This document shows positions 18,636 through 26,771 of a stretch of 64,000 nucleotides of DNA, piece by piece. Position 1 is the stretch's first letter. Every line of letters starts with the position of its first letter. Location of the stretch: positions 548,398 to 612,397 of the forward strand of contig NZ_PIZM01000002.1 of NCBI RefSeq assembly GCF_002835465.1, written 5' to 3'. The translations under genes were made by a program, and so were the position numbers. This DNA comes from Psychromonas sp. psych-6C06 (GTDB lineage Bacteria; Pseudomonadota; Gammaproteobacteria; Enterobacterales; Psychromonadaceae). The notes beneath the pieces are model-generated. The model was given only the letters and a program-made list of their open reading frames with translations, did no database searches and was not told the DNA's origin.

Positions 18636-19106
18636 TTATTTCTTATAATCAGTTTTAAGGTGGTCCATGCCTTTCAATGCATCGGCAACTTCAGGTGGCA
18701 TATACTCTTCATCATGTTTTGCTAATACTTCGAATGCATCTATTTGTGTCGCATTGAGTAATTCCCCCTGCGCAACAATCCCCTGCCCCTCGCGAAATAG
18801 ATCAGGTAAAATTCCATCAAAGAAGACTGTTACGATACCACCACGATTATCGATCAAATCAAAGCTAACCTTTAAACTATCTGGATCACGTTTTACCGTG
18901 CCATTAACGACCATTCCGCCAACGCGTAGGCGCTGTCCAAGTTCAGGTTTAATACCCGTCTCATTTTTACCTTCGATAATTTCGGTTGGTGTATAAAACA
19001 GATCAATATTTTGCTGTAAAGCAAATAGCACTAAACCGATTGATAATGATAACCCCGCCACTAATGCCGAAGTAATCAATAAACGTTTTTTACGTCTTGG
19101 GTTCAT
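18636..19106 (-). CDS. ccmE: Heme chaperone CcmE
   Basis: 156 aa. A basic N-terminus and membrane anchor ([22 protein letters not shown]) precede an OB-fold. The heme-binding motif is [14 protein letters not shown], with the covalent His at ~131 and Tyr at ~135. It carries heme from CcmC to CcmF at the periplasmic face. Its ATG overlaps the ccmD stop by 4 nt (ATGA). Confidence 0.96.
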   Translation of the reverse strand: MNPRRKKRLLITSALVAGLSLSIGLVLFALQQNIDLFYTPTEIIEGKNETGIKPELGQRLRVGGMVVNGTVKRDPDSLKVSFDLIDNRGGIVTVFFDGILPDLFREGQGIVAQGELLNATQIDAFEVLAKHDEEYMPPEVADALKGMDHLKTDYKK

Positions 19107-19309
19107 AATGTTCCCTCCAAGTTTTTTGCCTTTTTAATGCGCTCCTCTCTTGCGAGTCGCTGCTCTACATTTTTTAAAATTTTATTTTTCTTAGCCACGC
19201 TATTCACGACCAAAATAATCAATGCAAAAAAGCTAAGGCCATAGGATAACCACACATAGAAGCCATAGCCTCCCATCGCTATAAAATCACTAAAAGAATT
19301 AAATGCCAT
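19103..19309 (-). CDS. ccmD: Heme exporter accessory protein CcmD
   Basis: 68 aa from the ATG at 19307-19309. It has the CcmD pattern: [19 protein letters not shown], one membrane helix ([15 protein letters not shown]) and a basic tail ([21 protein letters not shown]). This start is chosen over one 18 bp upstream because GGAG lies ~10 nt before it and the N-terminus MAFNSFSDF fits the family. CcmD helps release holo-CcmE from the CcmABC complex. It begins 1 bp past the ccmC stop. Confidence 0.9.
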   Translation of the reverse strand: MAFNSFSDFIAMGGYGFYVWLSYGLSFFALIILVVNSVAKKNKILKNVEQRLAREERIKKAKNLEGTL

Positions 19310-19310
19310 G

Positions 19311-20063
19311 TTATTTATTCTCCACAAATTTATCTTTAACTAATGCAGTGACCCAAGGCCTATGACTCTCACGGGCGAGGATTTCATTTCGAAAACGCAT
19401 TAAACTAACGGCCCCAAGAAAAGCACCAAAACCAACAATCATAATGAGTAATGGCCAAAGCATCTCTGGTGCCATTGATGGTTTATCAAATTTCATGATC
19501 GTTGCACCTTGATGTAGCGTATTCCACCAAACAACTGAAAAATGAATAATTGGTAAATTTATTACACCCACCAAAGTTAATATTGACGCGGCACGCCCCG
19601 CTAATACTTTATCGGAGAATGCGTTATACAATGCGATAATGCCTAAATAAACAAATAAGAGAATCAGTTCAGAGGTTAAACGCGCATCCCAAACCCACCA
19701 AGCGCCCCACATAGGTTTCCCCCAAGCCGCACCAGTGATTAAAGCGATAAAGGTAAACACGGCACCAACAGGTGCAATAGCGGCAATATTCATCTCAGCA
19801 AGACGAATTTGCCAAACTAAAGCAATAAATGCCGCGATCGCCATGGTGGAGTAGGCTGCCATCGCCATCATAGCAGCAGGAACATGAATATAGATAATCC
19901 GAAAACTATCACCTTGCTGATAATCAGCAGGCGCAAACAATAACCCCCATACTAACCCCACAACAAAGGTGATCACCGTTGCCACAATAAACCAAGGTAA
20001 TAATTTCCCTGCTAATTGATAGCTTTTCTCAGGCTTTGCATAGGGATGTAACCATTTCCACAT
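19311..20063 (-). CDS. ccmC: Heme exporter / heme-handling protein CcmC
   Basis: 250 aa, six membrane helices. The WWD motif PMWGAWWVWDARLTSELIL and periplasmic histidines (YIHVPAAMMAM, HFSVVWWNTLHQG) are present. CcmC attaches heme to CcmE. It lies 31 bp downstream of ccmB. Confidence 0.97.
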   Translation of the reverse strand: MWKWLHPYAKPEKSYQLAGKLLPWFIVATVITFVVGLVWGLLFAPADYQQGDSFRIIYIHVPAAMMAMAAYSTMAIAAFIALVWQIRLAEMNIAAIAPVGAVFTFIALITGAAWGKPMWGAWWVWDARLTSELILLFVYLGIIALYNAFSDKVLAGRAASILTLVGVINLPIIHFSVVWWNTLHQGATIMKFDKPSMAPEMLWPLLIMIVGFGAFLGAVSLMRFRNEILARESHRPWVTALVKDKFVENK

Positions 20064-20094
20064 AATTAAATAACTCTCCGTCGATATTTATAGT

Positions 20095-20763
20095 TCAGCT
20101 TACGCTAACGCGTAACGCGGCAGCAATTGCAAAGGGTGCTAAGGTCATTGAGGCAATTAACATCGCACCTAATAACGCTAATAGACCAAGGTAAGACTGG
20201 CCGTATGCGGCTGCATCAATTGCCATGGTTGAAAAAATTAAAATAGGAATACTTAAAGGAAGCATAATTAAGCTTAATAATATCCCTCCTTTACGTAAAC
20301 CGACTGTTAATGCAACGCCAATAGCCCCAAGTAGGCTCAGTATGGGTGTCCCAATAAGCAGGGTTAAAAAGAGTGCATAATAGGTCGGTACATCCATCGC
20401 CAAAAAAGTTGCTAATAATGGCGAAATAAACAAAATAGGTAGGCCCGTCAATAACCAATGTGCAAACACTTTTGCACTGACTAACCACGCGAGAGAATGA
20501 GGCATCAGCATCAACTGCTCAAGCGATCCATCAATAAAGTCATCTTTAAATAGGCGTTCAAATGAGAGCAGTGCTGCCAATAAAGCAGCAACCCAAATAA
20601 TACCAGGAGCAATACGTGCTAGTAAAATAGGATCAGTGCCGATACCCAGGGGGAAAAGCGTCACAACGATGATAAAAAACCACACCGGATTTAATATATC
20701 ACTCTGTCGCCTAAAAGCACCTTTAAGCTCTTTACTAACCACCTGTGTAAAGACCTTAAACAT
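20095..20763 (-). CDS. ccmB: Heme exporter protein CcmB
   Basis: 222 aa membrane protein of the CcmABCD ABC complex. AFRRQSDILNPVWFFIIVVTLFPLGIG, LFKDDFIDGSLEQLMLMP and LPLSIPILIFSTMA are diagnostic. The ATG at 20763 is preferred because GGATG lies at a workable distance; an in-frame ATG three codons earlier has no spaced ribosome-binding site. The start lies inside the end of ccmA, so the two are coupled. Confidence 0.95.
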   Translation of the reverse strand: MFKVFTQVVSKELKGAFRRQSDILNPVWFFIIVVTLFPLGIGTDPILLARIAPGIIWVAALLAALLSFERLFKDDFIDGSLEQLMLMPHSLAWLVSAKVFAHWLLTGLPILFISPLLATFLAMDVPTYYALFLTLLIGTPILSLLGAIGVALTVGLRKGGILLSLIMLPLSIPILIFSTMAIDAAAYGQSYLGLLALLGAMLIASMTLAPFAIAAALRVSVS

Positions 20764-21391
20764 AACAGTCATCCAAGGGTTTATGCAGGGTGATTTTTGA
20801 TAATCGTGGCGCCTTGATAGATAAATCCTGATGAGTTGTCAGTACAACAATGCCACCTTTATCTGCATGCTGAAGAAAAAGGTCTTCTAATACCTTAACA
20901 CCTGATTTGTCTATCGCAGTAAAAGGCTCATCTAAAACCCACAACTGGCAATCATTTAACCATAAACGTGCAAGTGCAACTCGTCGCTGCTGTCCTGCAG
21001 AAAGTTGCCCAGTAATAATATCTTCATAACCTGCAAGGCCAACTTTTGCCAAAATCTCCCATAGATCTGCACTTTCATAACTCGGTTGTAAATGCTGAAA
21101 GAACTGCAGATTTTCTAGTGCCGTGAGCTCAGGCTTAATGCCCGTTTTATGACCAAGATATAGCAGTGTTTTTAGGTAAGTTTCACGATCATTATTCATA
21201 GCCTCTTCCTGCCAAAGTATTTGACCATCATAAGGAAGAGACAAACCAACTAGGAGACGAAAAAGACTCGTTTTTCCAACCCCATTGGGGCCTTCAACTT
21301 GCACTATATCACCGCGATTAACGCTAAAGGAGAGATCTTTAAATAAGATCCTATCTTCTCGGACACAGGTTAAATTTTCACAGCGAAGCAT
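20756..21391 (-). CDS. ccmA: Cytochrome c biogenesis ATP-binding protein CcmA
   Basis: 211 aa from the ATG at 21391, which gives MLRCENLTCVREDRILF like other CcmA proteins and has AGGT upstream. The frame stays open 15 codons further but shows no family similarity there. Walker A GPNGVGKTSLFRLL, signature LSAGQQRRVALARLWL and Walker B LWVLDEPFTAID are present. Its ATPase activity drives release of holo-CcmE. It is first in the ccmABCDEFGHI operon, 99 bp after the DUF2802 gene, matching the cheW-DUF2802-ccmA order of Vibrio and Pseudomonas. Confidence 0.95.
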   Translation of the reverse strand: MLRCENLTCVREDRILFKDLSFSVNRGDIVQVEGPNGVGKTSLFRLLVGLSLPYDGQILWQEEAMNNDRETYLKTLLYLGHKTGIKPELTALENLQFFQHLQPSYESADLWEILAKVGLAGYEDIITGQLSAGQQRRVALARLWLNDCQLWVLDEPFTAIDKSGVKVLEDLFLQHADKGGIVVLTTHQDLSIKAPRLSKITLHKPLDDCYV

Positions 21392-21438
21392 CTGGCAACC
21401 TAAATAAAAAATCGAAAAACGGGCATAATAAGACACAG

Positions 21439-21473
21439 CATCCTAACTTATCTCTGCAGATAAAGATAGGATG
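21439..21473 (-). other. Interrupted hairpin between the chemotaxis and ccm operons
   Basis: CATCCTA (21439-21445) pairs with TAGGATG (21467-21473), and inside it TATCT pairs with AGATA around CTGC. There is no T-run, so this is not a standard terminator. It lies in the ccmA leader and could be an RNA-processing or partial termination site. Confidence 0.35.
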
Positions 21474-21489
21474 ATGATAAATAGCCACG

Positions 21490-21882
21490 TTATTTTTTAT
21501 GCAAATTAAGCAATAACTCTGCTTCAGCACGAGGCAGTTCACACTCGTTCATTAGCTCCTCAATGGTAGCACCAAGCTCAACCATTTTTGTTGCACGAGT
21601 ATAAAGTCGATTCTCAGGTGCTTGTGCAACTAAATTTTGTTGGTTTTCTTGGGTTTTTCTGATGAGAAGTTCTAGTTGTTGAATTTTTTTACCCATGCCA
21701 ACACTCCCCGAATGCAACTCAACAAACTGTTGCTTAAAACGTTCGTTATTTGCAAGAACAGACTTCAATAGAAGCTCTAAAGCATGGTTTTTTTTCGCTT
21801 GTTTTTTAATTAACAGGAAACTAATAATAAAAAAAATAATGGCTAACACTAGGGTTAGCCAAGGAAGGTATTGTAAATACAT
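21490..21882 (-). CDS. DUF2802 family membrane-anchored protein
   Basis: 130 aa. One N-terminal membrane helix (YLPWLTLVLAIIFFIISFLLI), then a coiled coil (ALELLLKSVLANNERFKQQF, MGKKIQQLELLIRKTQENQQNL). The conserved C-terminal helix-turn-helix-like segment is RATKMVELGATIEELMNECELPRAEAELLLNLHKK. The function is not established. The family sits next to cheW at the end of polar flagellar clusters in Vibrio, Shewanella and Pseudomonas, which suggests a motility-related role. It starts 12 bp after cheW. Confidence 0.8.
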   Translation of the reverse strand: MYLQYLPWLTLVLAIIFFIISFLLIKKQAKKNHALELLLKSVLANNERFKQQFVELHSGSVGMGKKIQQLELLIRKTQENQQNLVAQAPENRLYTRATKMVELGATIEELMNECELPRAEAELLLNLHKK

Positions 21883-21894
21883 TGTTCACTCGAT

Positions 21895-22383
21895 TTATAG
21901 TAGGCTTAACTCATCCCACTCATCATCACTGAGTAACTTGTTTAAATCAACTAAAATAAGTAAACCATCATCACGATTCGTTACACCTTGAATAAATTGT
22001 GAACTCTCTTCAGTTCCTACATGAGGTGCAACTTCCATTTCTGATTTTTTCAGATAAACAACTTCAGCAACACTATCAACGAGAATACCAATTACCTGTT
22101 TTTCAGCTTCGATAATTACAATACGGCTGTTATCGGTAATATCAGCAGGCATTAGGCCAAAGCGGGAGCGAGTATCAATAACAGTAACAACATTACCACG
22201 TAGGTTGATGATACCTAGCACATAGTCTGGGGCACCTGGCACCGCTGCAATTTCGCTGTAACGCAGGATTTCTTGAACCTGCATTACATTAATACCATAA
22301 GTTTCATTTTCTAGTTGAAAAGTAACTCGTTGGAAAATTTCATCATCTGAACCATTATCTGAGCTGCTGTTATCTCTATTCAT
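21895..22383 (-). CDS. cheW: Chemotaxis coupling protein CheW
   Basis: 162 aa, one CheW/SH3-like domain. FQLENETYGINVMQVQEILRYSEIAAVPGAPDYVLGIINLRGNVVTVIDTR is the classic core, followed by VGILVDSVAEVVYL. It links receptors to CheA in arrays. It lies 67 bp after parP. A second CheW-like protein (ParP) and the CheA C-terminal domain complete the set here. Confidence 0.97.
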   Translation of the reverse strand: MNRDNSSSDNGSDDEIFQRVTFQLENETYGINVMQVQEILRYSEIAAVPGAPDYVLGIINLRGNVVTVIDTRSRFGLMPADITDNSRIVIIEAEKQVIGILVDSVAEVVYLKKSEMEVAPHVGTEESSQFIQGVTNRDDGLLILVDLNKLLSDDEWDELSLL

Positions 22384-22450
22384 AATATTCTCTACCCAAT
22401 TTATTACATTAATGAATTTATATTAGTTGCTAATTGTAATTTTACCAGTA

Positions 22451-23104
22451 CTAATTCCCATGAATATTCATACCACTATTCAATAGTTTAACTAATTCTT
22501 CAGCATGGATCAGAGCGCACATTTTTTCTTTCACCATACCAGCAAGCCAAGGACGCTTGCCTTGCACTTCTCGCCACTTAATCTGTGAGCGTGTTAACGT
22601 TTCAGTTCCGACTAATTTCTCGCAGGATAAGCCCCACTGTGTAGCTCCTAATAAAATATAGTGGCTATAGGCCAGCGTGTCAGCGGATTCACCAGTATTT
22701 ATCCATTTTGCTGTATCAACAATATTAAAGAGAGATTCATTATGGGTCATTACTCCAGAAAACCAGGGTGGCTTACCAATTAATACATTCATTGAATCAT
22801 CAAGGTGGTGAATCCCCCCTAAATCAGTTAATGGTACCGCAAACGTAAGCCCAGATAACTCAAAAAACAACACCTGAAATTCATTTTCAACTTCAATATT
22901 TTTCCAAGCTTTCTTCGTTTCAACTGGCACTTGTGTAGGCGCTATTTGCTCAGTTTTCTCTGAAAAAACTAATTGCTCTGGTAAACCAGCTACGTTCACA
23001 GGTAGCGTTTCTGATACAGGGGAATCAATTACTTGCGTCGATGTTTTTTCATTTAGCATTGAGCTAAAGTATTCGGCCATCGCTTCATCATTATGGTTCT
23101 TCAT
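22451..23104 (-). CDS. parP: CheW-domain protein, ParP-like array integration factor
   Basis: 217 aa. A ~75-residue low-complexity N-terminus (Pro/Glu/Val-rich) precedes a divergent CheW domain (~78-217: FQVLFFELSGLTFAVPLTDLGGIHHLDD, WFSGVMTHNESLFNIVDTAKWI, KLVGTETL). In Vibrio, ParP binds ParC, CheA and receptors, and keeps CheA in polar arrays. The identity rests on architecture and on the parC-parP-cheW order. Its start shares one base with the parC stop (TAATG). The N-terminus is where ParC contact would be expected; that is inference. Confidence 0.82.
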   Translation of the reverse strand: MKNHNDEAMAEYFSSMLNEKTSTQVIDSPVSETLPVNVAGLPEQLVFSEKTEQIAPTQVPVETKKAWKNIEVENEFQVLFFELSGLTFAVPLTDLGGIHHLDDSMNVLIGKPPWFSGVMTHNESLFNIVDTAKWINTGESADTLAYSHYILLGATQWGLSCEKLVGTETLTRSQIKWREVQGKRPWLAGMVKEKMCALIHAEELVKLLNSGMNIHGN

Positions 23105-23877
23105 TAATAGGGCTCAATTTGTAACAGGTAGTTTAGTAATGTTTCATAGGCAAAAGTGCCACGACAATTATGCGAATAGAAAGAAACAGGGAGGTGTTGC
23201 AAACTTGCATCACGGAATTTTGTATCGATAGGAATGACTCCACTCCAAACATTACTGGAGTATGTCGCTTTAACCTCTTCTAAAGTATTGAGCGAAGCAC
23301 GCGTTCGTTTATCAAACATGGTTGGAATGATACAGTAATTAAAATTTGTATCGCGAGATTTTTGCATTATTTGCAGCGTTTTTACCATTCTTTCTAAGCC
23401 CTTTGAGGCTAAAAATTCAGTTTGAACAGGTACTAAAATTTTATCGCAGGCGGCTAATGCATTAACCATCATAACACCCAATACAGGCGGGCAGTCTATC
23501 AATACAACATCGTAATCATCTTCGACAAATAATAACTGTTTCTTTAAAAACAGCCCCATTCCTTCTTTATTGCCGAGGACTCTATCTAACGTTGCTAACG
23601 CCATAGAAGCAGGTATTAGAGAGAGATTATCAATTTCAGTCGGCAGAATTACTTGTTCAAATTGTGCTTTGTTTTGTGCAGGCTCTTGAAAAAGATCATA
23701 TAAACTAACAGGTAGTTGGTCTGAATCATATTGCAGATAACTGGTTAATGAGGCATGCGGATCCGTATCAATCAGTAAAACTCTAAAACCTCGCTCTACA
23801 AGGAGCCCCGCTAATGAGATGACTGTCGTTGTTTTACCAACACCACCTTTTTGATTTGCTACCGTCCAAACTAACAA
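23104..23877 (-). CDS. parC: ParA-like ATPase for polar chemotaxis arrays (ParC)
   Basis: 257 aa. Deviant Walker A NQKGGVGKTTTVISLAGLL at the N-terminus, VLLIDTDPHASLTSYLQ, switch/Walker B DVVLIDCPPVLGVMMVNAL. In Vibrio this ParA homologue places chemotaxis arrays at the old pole and passes them to the new pole at division. There is no ParB gene or centromere-like repeat nearby, and the gene lies between motD and parP, so a plasmid-partition role is unlikely. It overlaps parP by one base and starts 2 bp after motD. Confidence 0.85.
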   Translation of the reverse strand: MLVWTVANQKGGVGKTTTVISLAGLLVERGFRVLLIDTDPHASLTSYLQYDSDQLPVSLYDLFQEPAQNKAQFEQVILPTEIDNLSLIPASMALATLDRVLGNKEGMGLFLKKQLLFVEDDYDVVLIDCPPVLGVMMVNALAACDKILVPVQTEFLASKGLERMVKTLQIMQKSRDTNFNYCIIPTMFDKRTRASLNTLEEVKATYSSNVWSGVIPIDTKFRDASLQHLPVSFYSHNCRGTFAYETLLNYLLQIEPY

Positions 23878-23879
23878 CG

Positions 23880-24821
23880 CTATTCCTGCCTTGTGGTTAT
23901 AATTAATCGATTATTAGGTAAATAAACTTCGCGCATCTCTTTGCTATCTGGTTTAGGATCAGTTGACTCAGCAGCGCTATTTTTCTGTATAGATTTATCT
24001 TCCGATAATTCACTATTTTTCTCAATAGTTACCACTGCATATTTTGAGACAGCGATAACAACCCGACGACTTTTTAAAGGATCAACGCGGTTATTCTCAT
24101 TAAGAATGGGAGAGAAGCGACCATAAGCTTCAACAACCATCCGCTCTCCTGATATACCAAGCTCATTAAACGCATGCAAAACACTAAACGCACGCATTCC
24201 CGAGAGCTCCCAATTAGATTGGTATATTTCATTAGCAATGGTTTCATCATCGCTGTATCCACGGATTCGAATCAAATTATTAACAGGCGCTAAGACCTCT
24301 GCGATGGATTGTACAACTTGGTTCGCAGAGTTTAATAAAGTATGACTGCCTCCAGCAAACAAGATCTTTCCTCCCATCTCAATGGTTAACCAATCACCAT
24401 TAAGATCCACTGCAACGCTTTGATTGTTTGCATCTAATGAAAAAAGCTTATCTAGTGCTAATTTTATTTCACTTAGCTCTCTACCCGCTTGCAATGTTTG
24501 TACATCGGAAAGTTCATCATCAGCTTGATCTTGAGGGGCATCGGAAAGTAGAGCAGGCCCCATTTCATCAACAATACTGTTGCTGTTGTGAGTTAAAATA
24601 CCTTCTCTATTAGCGCTAAAAAGGGACTGGTTAAGTAGTTTACTGGCACTTTGAAAGCTCAGCATAACTTCTTTATACTGCTCTTTATCATTTACTGATA
24701 CTGCATATAGAACAACAAAAACAGCAAACATTAGGGTCATAAAATCAGCAAAAGAAACAGTCCAACGATGTAAATCATTGCCCTTATGCATCTGCATTCT
24801 AGAGCGGGGTCTTACACGCAT
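23880..24821 (-). CDS. motD: Flagellar stator protein MotD (MotB family)
   Basis: 313 aa. The basic N-terminus and single helix WTVSFADFMTLMFAVFVVLYAV contain the essential Asp of the ion channel. A periplasmic OmpA-like peptidoglycan-binding domain (~160-265) shows IRIRGYSDDETIANEIYQSNWELSGMRAF, VEAYGRFSPI and KSRRVVIAV. The ~50-residue Ser/Glu/Lys-rich tail is unusual. With MotC it forms a stator, as in the Pseudomonas cheB-motC-motD order. The coupling ion cannot be decided from sequence alone. Its start overlaps the motC stop by one base. Confidence 0.88.
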   Translation of the reverse strand: MRVRPRSRMQMHKGNDLHRWTVSFADFMTLMFAVFVVLYAVSVNDKEQYKEVMLSFQSASKLLNQSLFSANREGILTHNSNSIVDEMGPALLSDAPQDQADDELSDVQTLQAGRELSEIKLALDKLFSLDANNQSVAVDLNGDWLTIEMGGKILFAGGSHTLLNSANQVVQSIAEVLAPVNNLIRIRGYSDDETIANEIYQSNWELSGMRAFSVLHAFNELGISGERMVVEAYGRFSPILNENNRVDPLKSRRVVIAVSKYAVVTIEKNSELSEDKSIQKNSAAESTDPKPDSKEMREVYLPNNRLIITTRQE

Positions 24822-25579
24822 TAGTATGAGGCTCTATCAATATAACCGTGTAAACGGCGCTCAAGTAATAAGCCATTATCGCCATGTGCAATCGCAAGTA
24901 ACCCAATCAACGTCATCTCTTTATACAGGGCGACAAATTGATAATGTAAACGAATTTTATTGGCAATAGGTAAGTAAATAAAATTGGCGAAGCCAACACC
25001 ATAAATTGTCGCAACAAATGCTACGGCAATCCCAGAGCCTAATTTTTCAGGTTGATCTAAATAACTCATTGCTTGTATCAAACCAAGCACGGCCCCGATA
25101 ATACCAATCGTAGGACTATACCCTCCCATCGACTCATAGAGCTGTGCGCTTCGCTCTTGATGCTCACTATCAAGATCAATATCTTGCTGTAAAACATCTT
25201 GTAAGATGACTTGATCACAACCATCTATTAACATCGAAAGTCCTTTTTTAGTAAAAGGATCTAAACTTTTATCTTGTTCGTTTTCTTTCTCTAAACTTAG
25301 CAGGCCATGTTGACGTGATTTATTAGACCATCTTTGGATTTTTTTAGATTGCTCTAACAGTGAATATTTAGGGGCTGAAAAAATTTGAGGTAATAAACTA
25401 AGTGCGTGTAATAACTGCTTACTAGATGTTTGCACTAAAATGGCACCAAAGGTTCCACCAAACACAATTAAAAATGCGGGTAGATCAAATAAACCCGCTA
25501 CTGATGAACCATGATAACTTTGCGCAAAAAGGATGCTTGTAACGATAATAACAAAGCCAAAAAGCCCAAGTTTATTCAT
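24821..25579 (-). CDS. motC: Flagellar stator protein MotC (MotA family)
   Basis: 252 aa with four membrane helices: ~4-20, ~30-50, and the pair ~150-172 ([21 protein letters not shown]) and ~183-205 ([21 protein letters not shown]). The cytoplasmic loop carries the charged residues that contact FliG. It is a MotA/TolQ/ExbB-family channel subunit. The neighbours motD and cheB decide for a flagellar stator rather than ExbB. It overlaps the cheB stop by 8 nt. Confidence 0.9.
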   Translation of the reverse strand: MNKLGLFGFVIIVTSILFAQSYHGSSVAGLFDLPAFLIVFGGTFGAILVQTSSKQLLHALSLLPQIFSAPKYSLLEQSKKIQRWSNKSRQHGLLSLEKENEQDKSLDPFTKKGLSMLIDGCDQVILQDVLQQDIDLDSEHQERSAQLYESMGGYSPTIGIIGAVLGLIQAMSYLDQPEKLGSGIAVAFVATIYGVGFANFIYLPIANKIRLHYQFVALYKEMTLIGLLAIAHGDNGLLLERRLHGYIDRASY

Positions 25580-26756
25580 ACTTCAATTCCACTAAAATAC
25601 GCCTTGAAACTTGATCTAGTGGCAATGATTCTGTTGCAATACCAGCTTTAGTAACAGCTTGTGGCATACCATAAACGACACAGCTTGCTTCATCTTGAGC
25701 CCAAATTTCAGCCCCCTGCTCTTTTAACATTCTCGCACCATCTCGACCATCAGCCCCCATGCCAGTTAATACAACAGCTAGCACTTTTTTTCCATAAAAC
25801 TTTGAAAGAGATGCAAATGTAATATCAACACTTGGTTTGTAATTAAGCTTTTCACTACCATCATGAATACGTATTTTGGCACTACCTGAACGCCCATCTA
25901 ATAACATTTGCTTACCACCAGGCGCTAAATATGCACAACCGGGTTGTAAAACATCACCGTCACTGGCCTCTTTAACACTAATTTGACAAAGGCCATTCAA
26001 CCGCTCAGCAAATGCTTTAGTAAAGGTACCAGGCATATGTTGGATTAATAAAATAGGCAGTTTAAAATTACGAGGAAGTGCAGTTAACACAGTTTGTAAT
26101 GCAACAGGACCGCCCGTGGAGGTGCCGATAGCAAGCACCTCGTAGCTTTTTCCTGATGCTTTAAAAAATTTATTTGCTGGTACTGAGTCGACCACTTTGG
26201 TCGCTGCTTTAAGGGGTTGAGTTTGTCTTAACTGAGCGGTAGTTTGGACTTTAGGTGCATGATTACGCTCATTTAATTTTTTTAAAGCAGATAATGCGGG
26301 TTTAGGTGTAGAATTAGCGGTAGAAGTCGGTGAGGATTTAGAAGTAACACGTGACACTCGTCGTGAAGCAATCGCTTGTATACGTTGCTGTAATAATTTA
26401 ATAGCCTCTTCTTTATCTCTTGCAATATCTTCAAACTTCTTGGGAAGAAAATCACTGGCTCCAGCCTCAAGCGCATCTAATGTAGCACTTGCACCTTGAT
26501 GAGTTAGTGAAGAAAACATTAATATCGGCAATGGATTGATTGCCATAATTTTCTTCACTGCAGTTATGCCGTCCATTACCGGCATCTCAATATCCATGGT
26601 CACAACATCAGGTTTGTATTTTGCAACCATATCGATCGCTTCTTGGCCATTATTTGCAGTTGCAATCACTTCTAATGCGGGCGATTTATTGATAATTTCA
26701 CTAACACGGCGTCGAAAAAAACTTGAATCATCAACAACTAAGACTTTAATCGCCAT
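25572..26756 (-). CDS. cheB: Protein-glutamate methylesterase CheB
   Basis: 394 aa. N-terminal receiver domain with [12 protein letters not shown] and phospho-acceptor Asp ~55 in [15 protein letters not shown] ~60-residue Ser/Thr/Lys-rich linker follows. The C-terminal esterase has [10 protein letters not shown] (catalytic Ser), [17 protein letters not shown] (His) and [16 protein letters not shown] (Asp). It demethylates and deamidates receptors for adaptation. The partner cheR is not in this window. It lies 15 bp after cheA. Confidence 0.97.
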   Translation of the reverse strand: MAIKVLVVDDSSFFRRRVSEIINKSPALEVIATANNGQEAIDMVAKYKPDVVTMDIEMPVMDGITAVKKIMAINPLPILMFSSLTHQGASATLDALEAGASDFLPKKFEDIARDKEEAIKLLQQRIQAIASRRVSRVTSKSSPTSTANSTPKPALSALKKLNERNHAPKVQTTAQLRQTQPLKAATKVVDSVPANKFFKASGKSYEVLAIGTSTGGPVALQTVLTALPRNFKLPILLIQHMPGTFTKAFAERLNGLCQISVKEASDGDVLQPGCAYLAPGGKQMLLDGRSGSAKIRIHDGSEKLNYKPSVDITFASLSKFYGKKVLAVVLTGMGADGRDGARMLKEQGAEIWAQDEASCVVYGMPQAVTKAGIATESLPLDQVSRRILVELKYE

Positions 26757-26771
26757 ACTATTCCTTATACT

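Noticed and set aside
23104-23877. Plasmid or chromosome partition ParA
   Set aside because: No parB or parS-like repeats nearby. It sits between motD and a CheW-domain protein, matching the polar array ParC.
24821-25579. ExbB/TolQ energy transducer
   Set aside because: The partner is a MotB-type OmpA-domain protein and the genes lie in a chemotaxis operon.
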